64,000 nucleotides of DNA from Prinia subflava (taxonomy: Eukaryota > Chordata > Aves > Passeriformes > Cisticolidae). The notes under the pieces were generated by a model. It did no database searches. It worked only from the letters and a program-made list of their open reading frames with translations, and was not told the origin of the DNA. The position numbers and the translations under genes are program-made. Below, in pieces: positions 50,333 to 63,000 of the stretch. The stretch lies in contig NC_086248.1 of NCBI RefSeq assembly GCF_021018805.1, forward strand, positions 61,947,985 to 62,011,984, in the 5' to 3' direction. The first letter of the stretch is position 1; each line of letters begins with the position of its first letter.

Positions 50333-53300
50333 TATGTAGACATAACTGTATATTTTCAAAGATGAACGTGTTACAGGTCATGGAGTTCATCTAGCCATTT
50401 GTTAGAAACAGGAAAAAGAGAAGGAATGGAAATATTCACACATTGTATTCAAATTAAAATGTCTGTTAAAAAAAAGGTGGTTGTTTCTAGAAATTTTCTT
50501 TTCTACCAGTTGGTGTAGAAATCAAAAAAGCTATTTGAAAATGCACAGTGTTGCTTGTTTTTCACAAGTCTGTCAAAAAATGTGACTCAGTAGCTGGTTT
50601 TCACTTCTACTATACAGTAGATGCTGTATATCTCTCCTATCAAAGTAATCAAGAGAAAATGAAAACTATGCAGGGAACACAAACTTACATTTATTCTTTA
50701 GATACAGTTCTTTTGTTAATGAGGAAAACTAACTACAAAGATTTGTTGGAACTTTGTGGTTTGTGTGTACTCTGTCAATTTAAATTATATAGCTGTAATA
50801 ACAGCATGTATAAGACCTTAGTCCTAGTAGAATCAAGCTCAACAAGTGGGTATAATGGCAGATAATAACCACGATACCTCACGAACTTTGTAACGGGAGA
50901 TGTTGCAGAAGACGGTTGCTGCTTCATGGTGGCTGCTCTCAGCTGTCACAGCTCAGCAGCACTTTGTGGTCTGGACTCTCAGAGAGAGTCTCCTCCTGTT
51001 TCCTGCCCAGCTTGAGTCCTTCATCATGATCTGTAGTCATCAACAACCAGTACTACGAGTTTGGGAAAAGGGGGCTGTTAGATGAGGGGCTATGTAACTT
51101 CTCAAGAGCAGCAAATGAAAGGACACAGAACAATAATGCATGACATAAAATGGGTGCAGAGCTGCCAATTCTCTTCCTTGTGATAGAAGAATAACATCAA
51201 CACAACTCAGAGACAAGAAGTTCAAATCTGGTAATGGAAATATCTTTTTGAATGATACCTAGTTAATCTCTGGAATGCTCTACCCTACCTTTCAGTAATA
51301 CATCACTGAAATACAGATATTCAAAAAAGTTTTGAAGTATGAAAGTCTAGAAGCCTACACAGTCCACCGCTCTTCTCTAGGCCCTATCGTGCAACTCTAG
51401 CAAGTTTCTGAAATCAGGGGAGTCTACAGTCAGTAAGAATGTGCACCATTACGCTAAAGTTTAAAGAGTACAAGGTACATAAACCATCAAGACTGAAGGA
51501 TCTAAGCACCTATATTTTGACATAAGTTTTGGAAGAAAACTCCCCTTGAAGGCTGGTTGTTTCATAATGGTCTGCTAAGCTCTCCTGAAGCATCTAACAT
51601 CGGCTACACCTGGAGCCTGGGTACATGACAACTCTCGTCTGCGAATGGCAGCTCCTTTTTGGTTACTTCTTGCAGCAGCAAATCCTCTCCCAGATCTTCA
51701 GAGCTCTTCGTATTTCCAGTGACTGGCACAAAGGAAAAACTGAATCCTTGGTTCTAGACAAATCATAGACCAGTTCCCAGTGGCTACTCTTTAGCAAATA
51801 ACAAAACATGGGCATTTTCTATGCCTTTATTTAATGACGTTTTCCAGCATCACTTTCTTCTTTTCCACAAGGAGTGATAACTTTACCCAGAGCTATTAAA
51901 ATGTGGAATGTCTTCCAAACGAGGTGATGGCTTACAGCAGCTGCAACATTCAAAGCAAACAAACAAATCATTTGTGGTTGTAGTGTAGGACCAATCTTCT
52001 GCTTTCAGGGACAGGAGCACAATGACCCACACTAAATATGTTCTACTTTTGGTTTCTAATACTGACTGATGTGAGGCACATCATCATAACTCCCCCAGAA
52101 ACACAGGAGAGTTTGCTCTTCATCTAATCAGAATTCTTAAGATCTCACCTATATTAAGATGCTGGGCTTCTTATATTAACAGCCAGACAGACCTAATACA
52201 CCCACATCAGGAATGTAAATAGTTTAGAAATTTTAAAGACCAAAAAGTAAGTTCAATGAACAGTCATCATTCAGGATATAACAGGGGTCATCCCCTCTTG
52301 TTCCATTTTCTTAATGCTGGATTCCTCTCCATTCATCTGAGCGGAGAACAATATGTGGGTCACAGGAATGTGCTACTGTGCTACTGGTGTGGAGTGGCTT
52401 ATGCAGTCAGAAGTAGCCAAGTCCTGAGAAACTGCAGCTGCAAATAATGCCAAATCCAAAACACTGAGCATGACATGGTGCTGGCATCCTCTGGGATGAA
52501 AAAAGCCTAGCAGAAATTTGTGTTTATGTACAGGTAGCTACAATGACAGAAACTTAGCAGATTCACTGCAAAGTGCTGTCATCTCTGGCAGTCACCTATT
52601 TTGATAAATAATTTTTCATTTTAAATATAGTAATGGTTGCTATGCCTTCTTGAGCTATATTTTAAGGAGCTGCACAAGGAAGTGAGAACATATTACCCAT
52701 GCATGTCATCTGTGATTGTGCTGTTGCTTTGACTGAAACATATGAGGATGTGGAGGTGGAGGCAAGCCAGAAAGCAACAGTCCTTAATGGCTATGTCAGA
52801 CCTGGAGATCCATACAGCCTTCTCTTGCTGAAAGCACTTCTGCTCTCCCACCCTCTTCCTAGGTCAGGTACAGGGGACGCTAATCTTCCCCTGGCCTATT
52901 TCTGCCGCTTCTGTTTCTTCCTACTCTTTCCTGTTCTGGGCAGCTCCAGCTCCAACTCTTTTCTCCTCCTCTGCATTGTCTCACATATCATCCACTTCTA
53001 CATCAGCCTTCCACTCTGATTTCAAAGTCTCTTTCTCTCTCCCTCTCCCAGCATTCCCCACTTACTTGCATGACTTCAGCTTTGAAGCTGCTGACCTGGG
53101 AGCTGCACGTTTCCTTATCCACTTCTGTTTTAATCAATGATTTTAGTTCATTTCTTTTACTTGCCCACAGGACATTTTACATTTTTGGGGTTTTTTTCTC
53201 TAACTACCAACTCTGCTGATCTTTATTGAACTTTTATCTTCAGTGCTCACTTTCAAAAGCATGCATGGCACCCTTCCTACATGCAAACCCTCAGCATAGC

Positions 53301-56300
53301 CTAGCAAAGCCATGTTGTGTCTCTCCTGCTCCATTGGCACCACTAACCTCAAAATTCCTTCTGGTTTTTCAATTCAGCCCTTCTTTATCAATATGACTGA
53401 ATTCTCACCAAGCTTCACACTCTAACCCACCAGCCTTCTCTTCTGAATGTCAAGGTTTGTCCTAGCAGTCTGTGCCAACATCTGCTCCCTCTGATCTTCC
53501 TCTCCTTCTAAGGAGAATCCCTAGTGGAAATCCTACAGCAAGCCTGATAGAATCAATCTCAAATTCATTCCAAATCCTCAGTGTACACTCCTTTCTTAAA
53601 TTTGTTCAAGAAGAATTCAGCAAATTACTCCATCTAAATGCTCTCCCTCAGCAAATCTACAGAACTTTCTTAAAGTCACTTCAAGCGAAACTTTATTTTC
53701 AAATGAAAGTTTAAAAGCTCTTTAAATAGAATTACAATAGAATGAAAGAATGAATCAAGTCCAAGCTTGGCACATGTGGAGGCAGCTCCTAGTGGATTTG
53801 AGATAGCAATAAGAGAACAGATCAAGTCTTTTGCTCCCAAACATGCAGCCCAGCACGACTACAGCAGTGGAGTCAGATTCTCGGGGTCTGCTTTTTGGCA
53901 TCCTGAAGTGCTCAAAAGTAGAGGAGAAAAGAAAACATATTTAAAATAAACATATTTGTCTCAGTTTATTTTAGGGACATATTAGGCTCGGATATTAGTT
54001 ACCATGAGGTCATTCTTGTTACAAGGAGCGCTGCATTTCTGGCTCTTTTCTGTTCCTTGACAACCAACTCCATAAACTCATTGGCAGAATTTTCTTGTAG
54101 TACTGGCAAACACTCTGATTTTCTTAGCACTGTCTAGATTTAACAATTCAATACAAACTATGACCTTTTCAAGCCATGCTAAATAAAGCCAATAGGCTTT
54201 TCCCATCTTATCCCATGGCCTTGATCCTGAAAGTCCATGTATGGTCTGCAACAAGCAAGGCAAATCTGTGAATGCTCTGCTGGGGCACTCCTTGTGAGCT
54301 CCCTCTCACAGAGAATGCATGAGCTAAGTGTGCCTACTCAAAAACTCTTTGACTGAAGGGAGAGAATGCAAAAAAACCCACCAAACAAACAAACAACCAA
54401 ACAGAAGAAGCTTCTACTCTTCAAGAAAGGATGTTTCTCAGAAAACAAGTCCTTGAATCATGCTCAGGAAATATTAAGTTATTTAGCTATGTTCTTCCAG
54501 TTTCAGTGATGCTATTCAGAACTGTTTACCAGTTTTCTTATTTACCAATTTTACTTAAAAAAGCATTTGCTATTCTACCATCTCTTTCATACATGACAGA
54601 TTCAGTAACACACAAAATAAAATAAGCTTTCCTCTACTTGGAGTTGAAAAAAGCATTCACAGAATCAAACGTAAACAACATCCTCCTGTATGTTCCTTTC
54701 CAGTAAAAAGTGCAACACAATACATAAAACATGTAGGATGGTAAGAAAGTTTCAGCTGAGATGGGAAGAGAATTCAAATTTCAAGAACAAAACTGTCTTC
54801 ACTATATTCTGAGAGTTGCAGCGAAAACACTTCTGCTGAGGGAAAAATCGAATAGGCAAAAGGACAAATTCTCAAGTGGCAGATCCCTAAGTTCTAGTTA
54901 AAAATAACATAAACCACAAACTAAGCCCCAGACCGGGACCCATGGTCAACCCTAGGTACAAAGGAAGGAAGTTCTACCAGGCTGTATGGAACTAGGTCAT
55001 TTGCAGGTATAGTCTCATTTTAATACCCTGTGCTAACCTTGAGGGTTCTGCCACCGAGGACATCAAATCCCAGTTTAGCCATTCCAAGCCTTCTGAGTGA
55101 TTAAGGTCTCTACTGAAATGTGGTCACTTAGCAGCAGGAAGACAGTGGATTTCAGCTGTGAAAAGAAGGCACACCCTGAATGAGAGGGATGATGAACTCC
55201 TCACTTTTCATACTTTCTGGTAGATTTTTCCAGTCTGTGAATAAGACACATAATATTGATATAATGTGACCAAGATTTGGCTTGCAGCCTCAAGGACATC
55301 TTGGATACAGTTCTCCATAGCACCTGCAGGCTGAAGACATGCGGAACTTAAAAGTGATGGCACGGTGTAGCTTTTGTCTGCCTCCACTAACCTGCAAAGG
55401 TCTCCTTCCATAACATTACAGGGAGAAATGGGTTGTATGTGCATAATTTAGCAGCATAAACTTCTAAGATTGTCTTACCTCATTTAACGAGAAATCACAA
55501 CTTGGGAGAACGTGAATCACTTGAGAGTAGCCCTATATGTTTTGGAAATAATATACGTGCAGGCAAAACCAATAAACAGCAAAAGCAAAGGCAGATGACC
55601 ATAATCTGTGCCTGGGTAATTATTAATGCAGTAATTATTTAATGCAGAATCTTCTTCTTGTGCTTTATTTGGCCTGCAATTTTCCTTAACCTTGCAGCTG
55701 CAGGATACAGATGCACTGTACTAGGCAGGATCAAGCCAGATGAGCATAACACTGATACTTAAAGATTGATTCTTAAAAGATTTTAAGACACATTTGGTTT
55801 CATTTCACTTGTAAAACTGCATTGTTTCAATTTTAAATTCTTATTAAATACCATTGCATGTGTCTACTTAGATGATTTTGAGAAAACAGGAGTTGCCAGA
55901 GGAGGTCAAGCCATAGGTAACTCTGCCAATCTGTCTCCAGGCATCATTAGAGGAAGGTCAAGAACTATCACAGTTAAGCATTACTCTATATGGGTTAAAA
56001 ACACAACTACTTTTTCCTGAAGGAATAATCATGTGCCTTTTTGCATGAGGCTGCCCTTATCTTGCAATTACCAATATTATTCTTTTTTAAGAAGAGTAGG
56101 TATGTTTATCACATTAGTTTTGTCTCTCTTTGCTGCTGGAAATTTTGGAAAATACCTTCTTAGCTAAGGAGGAAGGATGCTGTGAATTGAAAAGAAAGAA
56201 TATGAAATGGGGGTCATGAAATGCAGGATAAAGGATAGATGGCATCAAAGGAGAAATATAAATAAAAAAAAGGTTTAGTGAGAAATAAATACTAGGGTGA

Positions 56301-56903
56301 CAAAAGTATATTAACTCTGTCGTGCAAGTCAAGTGCTTGATTAGAAACTGCCCAAAGATTTAATTTAATGTTGTATAAGAAAGATTATTTCTGTTTCAGT
56401 TTAATTTCTCACCAGCATTTGCATTTCTTAAAACAAACTTTAGAGTGTTTGGATTACTGACTTATTCTGTAATCAATTTTACAGAAAGAATTTATGAACT
56501 AGTAAAGAAAAAAGGACAGTGTTCTATCTTTTCTGTTGCCGCTTAAATACTGATGCAGGAAATAATTTGCCTATTCTCAATTTTATTTGATAGAACAAAA
56601 ACCCCAAGCAATAAAACTAAGGTCCAAGGAAAACATTTAGCTTGAAAAAAGGTTGAAAAATGTACCCTTGGAAAGACCACTGCTTACATGGGATTGTTCA
56701 ACAAATTCCTGTTGTGTGAGGTTTGGCATATACTTTCTAAAAATATAAGCATCTGGGGAAACCAGACAAAGCCCAGGTCTTGGACCAAACGAGGCATGCA
56801 GCGTGAATCTGTTAGCGATTATATCCATAATGAAATATGTGCCCAAATTTAGCAGTACAAAACCCCCAATACAATGTGAAAACACAGCATGTACAGCCCT
56901 TAC

Positions 56904-57019
56904 CATAAAATATAGCCAACAGCGAAGGTGCACACTGCAGCCAGTCCACAGCTCCTGCTGGGATACTGATGATGTGTTGTTCTCATCTCGATTAATACAA
57001 AGGGCAAAACTGTTGTGTG
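56904..57019 (-). CDS. AIG1: AIG1 exon with the catalytic histidine
   Basis: A 116-base exon on the minus strand after a T-rich acceptor ending TTTTTTTTCCAG. It reads [20 protein letters not shown], then [18 protein letters not shown], and leaves in phase 2 at ATG|GTAAGG. HTTVLPFxLIEMRTxHHQYPSR is an AIG1 hallmark. The first codon (57019-57017) is the histidine that corresponds to His134 of human AIG1, one of the two residues needed for hydrolysis (the other, a threonine, is in an earlier exon). The second half is a membrane span. The preceding exon, which should end in an asparagine-histidine-glycine-methionine segment, was not found up to 64000. Confidence 0.96.
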
Positions 57020-60000
57020 CTGGAAAAAAACCAAAACAACGGGGAAAACCAGGTGATACAAATGGTTCTCTATATTTTCATTTCAATTCTACAATAAAAA
57101 ACTTAATCGCAGACACCCAAAGACAATTCTTGATGATTAGAAAGACAAGGCAAAGTAACTACAAAGTTGCTCAATAACCCAACCAGTATCATTTCTATAA
57201 CGTCCAATCGTTCGAGATAGCGCAGGAAAACTGAGTAACCGGAATGTGCTTTTTCTTTTGTTCAGAAATCCAAGGCATATAATGTGTCATGAGGGGACAC
57301 AGGACCCAACCCCAGTGCAGCCCTGAAGTCGCTCTGTGATCTCTGCTGTGTCACTTCATTTATTTTGACCACTCTCGTTGGAAGGCAATGCATCTGGTTT
57401 TCAGAAACTAAGTACAAACAATGCCAAATGAATGAATATAAATGGAGATATTTAATGCTTCTGAGAATTAGGTTTAAATGTATCTCAATCTGGGGACTTG
57501 AAAATAGGGGACGTATTTTCAAATTATAGCATCAGTACCTCTGTTCCTCCATCTGCAAGACAGAAGCAATTATATTCAGAAAGGTGTTGTGAATCTTAAT
57601 TTGTTAGTTGTGCAAAGTAGTTTTAGATTCCCAAATGAAGCATATGAAAGCCAAAGCTGTAAAAACCATTTTCAGCCACTTGTCTTTATTTAGCTGTGAA
57701 ACTCCTTATTTTGTTGTTTTCCCATACACATTTCCTACACTGCCCCTTCTGAGAAGGCCTGTTCATCCAATTAATGTCAGCAGTATGAAAAACTGCATCC
57801 AGTCTGCCCCCAACACTCAATGTCTACATTTCAGAGTGCTGGCAGGCATGAAAATATACATAAGCAAGGAACAAATGTGCCAGGAAATAAACCCCATAAT
57901 TTCTGAATATACAGCTCACTTAAGACCAGCGTTAGTGTTGACTCCAGAAAGATAACTTGCCTTGCCTCCAAGGAGTCAAGTTTTTGCTGGCATCTAAAGG
58001 GAATTACCTCAGTTGAGAACTTAGCTCTAGGGCTTGTTAAGGCTGACTGAACTCTTCTGCTCACTCCACAGGAATGCCTGGAGGTGTAAGGATTGCAAGG
58101 GCAGCCCAAGTCCTAATGCAGGTTCAGTCCTTTCCTGAGTACTTGATCACCAACTGGAAAGGAAAGTTATGGCACACACTGGCCGCATTCTGCCATCATG
58201 TAGTTCTGGGGGATGTCAGAGGGTCAGATTTTTAAGTTTGCAATAATTACAATGTAAACCCACACTGCCTTTCACCTGTGTGCCAATAGGAGAGGCATGG
58301 AGTAGAAATATCTTTTGTGGATTATAGCTTCAACTGAGAAGAAACATAGTGGGGTCTAAGCCTTTGAAAACTGCAAAGAAGAATAGTTTGAATGGGAAAT
58401 AGGATAACGGAAATGCTCTAGCTGAGAGATGTAATATAATTGAATTGGACATCTGCTCTGATTTTCAAGGCGTTAGTAATTAATGACTAGCATTTGGAGA
58501 ATATCAGGTGGATAATACAGCAGTTAGGGGAGCTTTCAGTTTCTTCATCTTTTAACAACTTGTTCCACCCCCTTTCCTTTAAATAGTATAAATCAGCATC
58601 AAGGGAATGCAGAGATATTTTGCATGTGGTCTGCTATAAAGCTGCCCACCATTAGATGAAAGGTCTATGAGCTGCAGAGGACCTTCAGAATTTGTGATCA
58701 GGGACTGACAGCAGAGCAAGCCCTGGAGATTCACCAGCACATCTTGAATCTGTATGGAAAAGGTCTCCACGAAGAGAGAGATCAGTGCCTCGCTCGGCAG
58801 AGCCCCCAAAGCAGAGCAGCTGGAGGCTGTGCAAATGTCTCCTGCCCTGCCCCCATAACTTATTCAGAGAAAAAACCAGAAGAAAACAATAGCTATTAAT
58901 TCCAAACTCCACCCTTGATACTCCTTGTACAACGTATTCTTGTAATCCAGTAGCTTAGTTTTAACTCTACACTCTACAGATGATTTTTACAGAGCTTGTG
59001 AGCTTGGTTTCTCCATGTAAATGTTTACTGCTTTTGATATTGCTTGTAGATGAGCTCCTCATTGATGATAACAACTCAACAGCTTGCCAATTAAAAAGTA
59101 GTTAAAATAATTTCAGCAATCAAGCCTTAATCTAGAATACTCTTCCCCTTTCCCTCCTCCCAATTCTTGTGGTTATATAATAAAATAGGTTATTATTTTC
59201 CTAAATTCTCACTTCTGCTCTTTTCTAAAGGTAAGGGGTGGGGGGGAAGCAGATAATGAGCTCTACCACTAAAGAGTTCATGTACAAAATCCTGTTAAAA
59301 GTACAGTGGAATTAGAAGTGTAAGGAGAAAATCAGAGATGTGTATCTTTCATCTCAGTCTGCTAGAGTGAATGTCAATGCTACATGCAAACACTGCAGTT
59401 TTACAAATTTAGAGTATGGTTCAAAACTTTGGTTCAAAATGCTGTTGTGAAAGTGCCACTCTAAAAAAATGCTTCAGATCCTTTACCAAACCACAATCAA
59501 GACAAAATTTCCTTTTTCTACATTTCAGCTCCTCCAAAAACCTTGATTTAAAAAACATGAAATTTTGTAGTCTGGGATACCTTCTATCCAACAGTGCCAA
59601 TTAAAACTCTGGACTGAAGCACAGTGAAGATGATCAGGGATCAAATGTGCTTCCAGTGGGATCCATAAGGGCTGGGTATTCTGCAGGGGGCGTAAGATTT
59701 CATATCCTCTAATGTTTTTGCCACCTGATTTTTGAATAAACAAGCCAGTGGGAATCTGAGGCTTAGAGAGAAAATAGCATTGATATTTCCCCGACCTGCC
59801 TAAAGATCACGCTGTGCTGATCAAACATACCCAACTGGTACCTTTGGGACTGATCCCTTTTACTTACTGGCACGGGGGGGACAAAACCACATTTCTCACC
59901 TTGTTTGCCAAGCATCTCCTGGGGCTTGCTTACTTCAGAGAAGACTGAGGAATGAGGAAGTTCAAATAACAAGGAGGTTTAAACAGTAAAGATGATTAGC

Positions 60001-63000
60001 TGCTCTAAGACCTTTCCAGTAGTTGCCATTTTGCACCATTAAAAGTTTTTAAGAAAAGAACAAATATATAATTAGAGTATAATGACTAGTATAATATTAT
60101 AATAGTAAACTATGCTAGCACCACTAATTATTGCTATATTGATAACGTACTTTTAATATGGACTAAGTAGTTACAAGCAAAACTATATTTTTACCTGGAC
60201 AACCTATTCTCCTCCCACTGAGGCCAGCTATCCCTGTGAGATAGTTTTGCCTGTATGACTGTGCTGACACAAGAGACCTGTGCTGAGCACTGCTGTGGCC
60301 ACACCAGGGAGCACCATTCCCACTGTCCCAGAAAGGCAATCCTTTCTGCATATGTTCCCTGTTGTGACTGCAGGCTCAGGATAGTCCCCAGCCCCCAGCT
60401 CAGCCCAGGCAGCAGTGGGGGAGATATCAAACCCTGTTATCCTTAGCAGGATCTCTTAGACTGAGCTTTTTCAGGGCTCAGTAATTGCATCTTACTATAA
60501 GAAAATGCACCCTGTTCGCTTCTCCAGCTGTGACTGTGGTGCTATCTGCAAGGTGACCTCGCAGCCACAAGCCCTTTTTTTCTCTGGAGTGCCAAGACAG
60601 CAGCCCTCAGACCCCTTTTTTATCCCTCTCTGAAGGATTCATCTGCCATGATGAATGTGAGCTGAAGAGCTGACCATATGCCCCCAGTACCCAGCCACGG
60701 CATTGCCCTGCTCAAACCCCTCACTGCCTGCCCTGCTGCTGGAAAGGCAGCTTTGATAAATCTTTTTGCTAGGAAGTGCTGGTTTCAGCAGAGTAGAAAG
60801 CTGCAACTTCCTCTCATTCTGTGTCTACCACATGGCATTACTTTCCAAGGACCCATCACCAACAAGTGGTGAAGAAATCTGGCTTGCCAAACCTCCAACT
60901 GCTAGAACACAGAGAAACCAGTACAATACACAGAGCCTAGATGAAATGTATGGGAAAGTTATCATACAGAGAATCTGATCCACAAGATACTCTGGAGACT
61001 GACTCCAAAGAAGCAACCTCTGAGTGAAGCTGAATTAGCACACACTACAAAGAAAGCCATCCTGGACTCTTGCAGGTGGATTAATTCCTAGAGCCACTGC
61101 TACGGATTCTTAAGAGAAACTTTGCTCATTAATAACTCTTTAAAAGATATTACTAAAATATGTACCACCCCCCGCATGGTATACATGTGCCTAATGACAT
61201 TTGAGAGCAGAAAATCACATTACAAATATGCACCACAACTTCAGTTCTGGCTTGGGAAGCTGAGCTTTGACGGAGAACTGTGCTTCCCTGTTTTAGGTGT
61301 GTTCTGCAACAGTTAGTTGGAAAAAAAAATGCAAATTAGGTACATTAACAATGAGTTGTGAAACAGTCTTTAGGCAATTAAGTGCTCATTCTTGAAAGCC
61401 TGATTATATATTTTATCTTCCAACCAGTAAGTGCTGCTTTTTTAAAATACTGGTTTCAACAGTACCTTACTTGGCCTTTTCTCCCTCCTTTAACTGTATT
61501 TTAAATGGAATCTTAAAACTTTTCAAAATGTGCTAAATGGACTGCTTTATGTATTGTATCATCAGCACAAATGTGGTAGTGATGTCTTCCCAAGCCATTC
61601 TCCTGATCTGCACTGACTGTCCAGAACTACCCTTGTGAAAAGGAGTTCAGTCTACAGAGGCATCTCAGATGCCAAGGTAGTTCACAGAAGTTCTGTAGGA
61701 ATGATTAAACTGTTTGAGGATCACACAAAATTGTGATTATAATTCACTTCAACCAACAGACTGTGACTTGTTACTCAATTTGACCAGACTAAAAACTACA
61801 GGGGTATAGGACATTTTAGTTCAATGGAAATACTGTGTACCTCTGTCATGTCTACATCATGACATTGAGCCCATGCTCTGAAGAGTCAGTGAAAGCCCAT
61901 TGATGAGAAAGGAGGCCTTGCCAACATATTACCTGATGGACTGGGAGCCTCCTGGGTGTGCTGGTGTGCCCTGCAACCAGGAAGCTGCAGACAGGTTTTC
62001 ACCCACAGAACTTGTGCAGGGCTACATCTCCCACTTCAAAGTCTCTGTCCTGGAAAGGGCAGCTGCCTCAACATCTGCTAGGGAAGCTACCCTGCAGCAC
62101 ACTGCCACTGTGTCTGAGACTTAGACTGGTATATATTTGGCAGTGCCCCCCTTCTTTGCACCCTTCTGTGCAAACTGCTGTATTTTTTGGCTGTCTCTGC
62201 TTTCTGCCTTTTAAATTTTGCCTATAAAATATGGTTTCCATCAAAAGGAGATTACTCTTCCCCTTTTTCTTTAGGTCTCACAACAAGATTATGTTGTTAA
62301 ACAGCTGCTCCACATCAGAATGAGTGAAATCAGTCTGTCACTCTTTCTTCCCTCTCAGAGGTTTATGTAGCACCTTGAGACAAAGATTTTACAGAAACCA
62401 GCAGCAAACTGACCTATGCCTATTCCTCTAAATTTAATACCACTGTTTCATACCACTAAATTTAATACCACTACCACTACTGTTCACCTGGGAAGCCAAT
62501 ACTAATAGGCCTAAAAATCCCTACAGTTGTAGTCACTGCCATTTGTAGAGTAACAGGAGCAATAAAGGTCATTTTTCTGCATGCTCCTTGCAGATTACCA
62601 TGGAAAACCACATCAGGAACTAGTAAAATAGGGGCATGATTATGATTTACTCCTTGAGAAACTTCTGAGAAAGGAACAGCTGGCAAGAGACTATTTATGT
62701 GTCGTCTGAAGGATGATACCTTCTACCAAGGCAGCCTAATCCATAAAGAGAGCAGCAGGATATCAGAACTGGGTGCATAATAAATTGGAATCCTTGAGTG
62801 AGTCTGAGCCCTTATGAGACTGAAAGTGCTGGTAGCACTTTTCCTATTACAGATGAGAAATTATGACTATTATATGAGACATGCTGATGCACAGGATGCA
62901 CTCAAAGGCAGCCACAGACGGCTCACTAATTGTTATGGTAGGTTGGAGGGAGGAAGAAGTATTATATGATCTAAACAAAGACCAATACCTTATAACACCA

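Larger units (their letters stand above)
45763..50338 (+). mobile_element. Young non-autonomous LTR retroelement with its own gene
   Basis: A complete proviral structure: 6-bp duplication TATGTA (45763-45768 and 50333-50338), 5' LTR, primer-site-like sequence, 384-base leader, one intact gag-like frame, an A-rich G-poor stretch, a short second frame, and the 3' LTR. The LTRs differ at two of 424 positions, so the insertion is recent and perhaps polymorphic. A 6-bp duplication and a TGTAGTC start recall class II (alpha/beta-type) avian retroviruses. No capsid, nucleocapsid zinc knuckle, protease, reverse transcriptase, integrase or envelope was found on the + strand, so movement would need proteins from another element. 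Confidence 0.92.
43007..56903 (-). other. AIG1: AIG1 intron (13.9 kb) with a young LTR element
   Basis: A large intron between two AIG1 exons, with minus-strand donor ATG|GTAAGG and acceptor GTTTCAG. The only large recognised insertion is the LTR element at 45769-50332, in antisense orientation. The flanks 43007-45762 and 50339-56903 are unique and AT-rich; a small homeodomain-rich patch lies near 55615-55650 (two TAATTA cores). No other gene was seen. Confidence 0.85.

Noticed and set aside
55208..55444. 78-codon reverse frame in the AIG1 intron, same strand as AIG1
   Set aside because: Considered as an alternative AIG1 exon, but it resembles no part of the AIG1 protein and the frame does not need an exon here.
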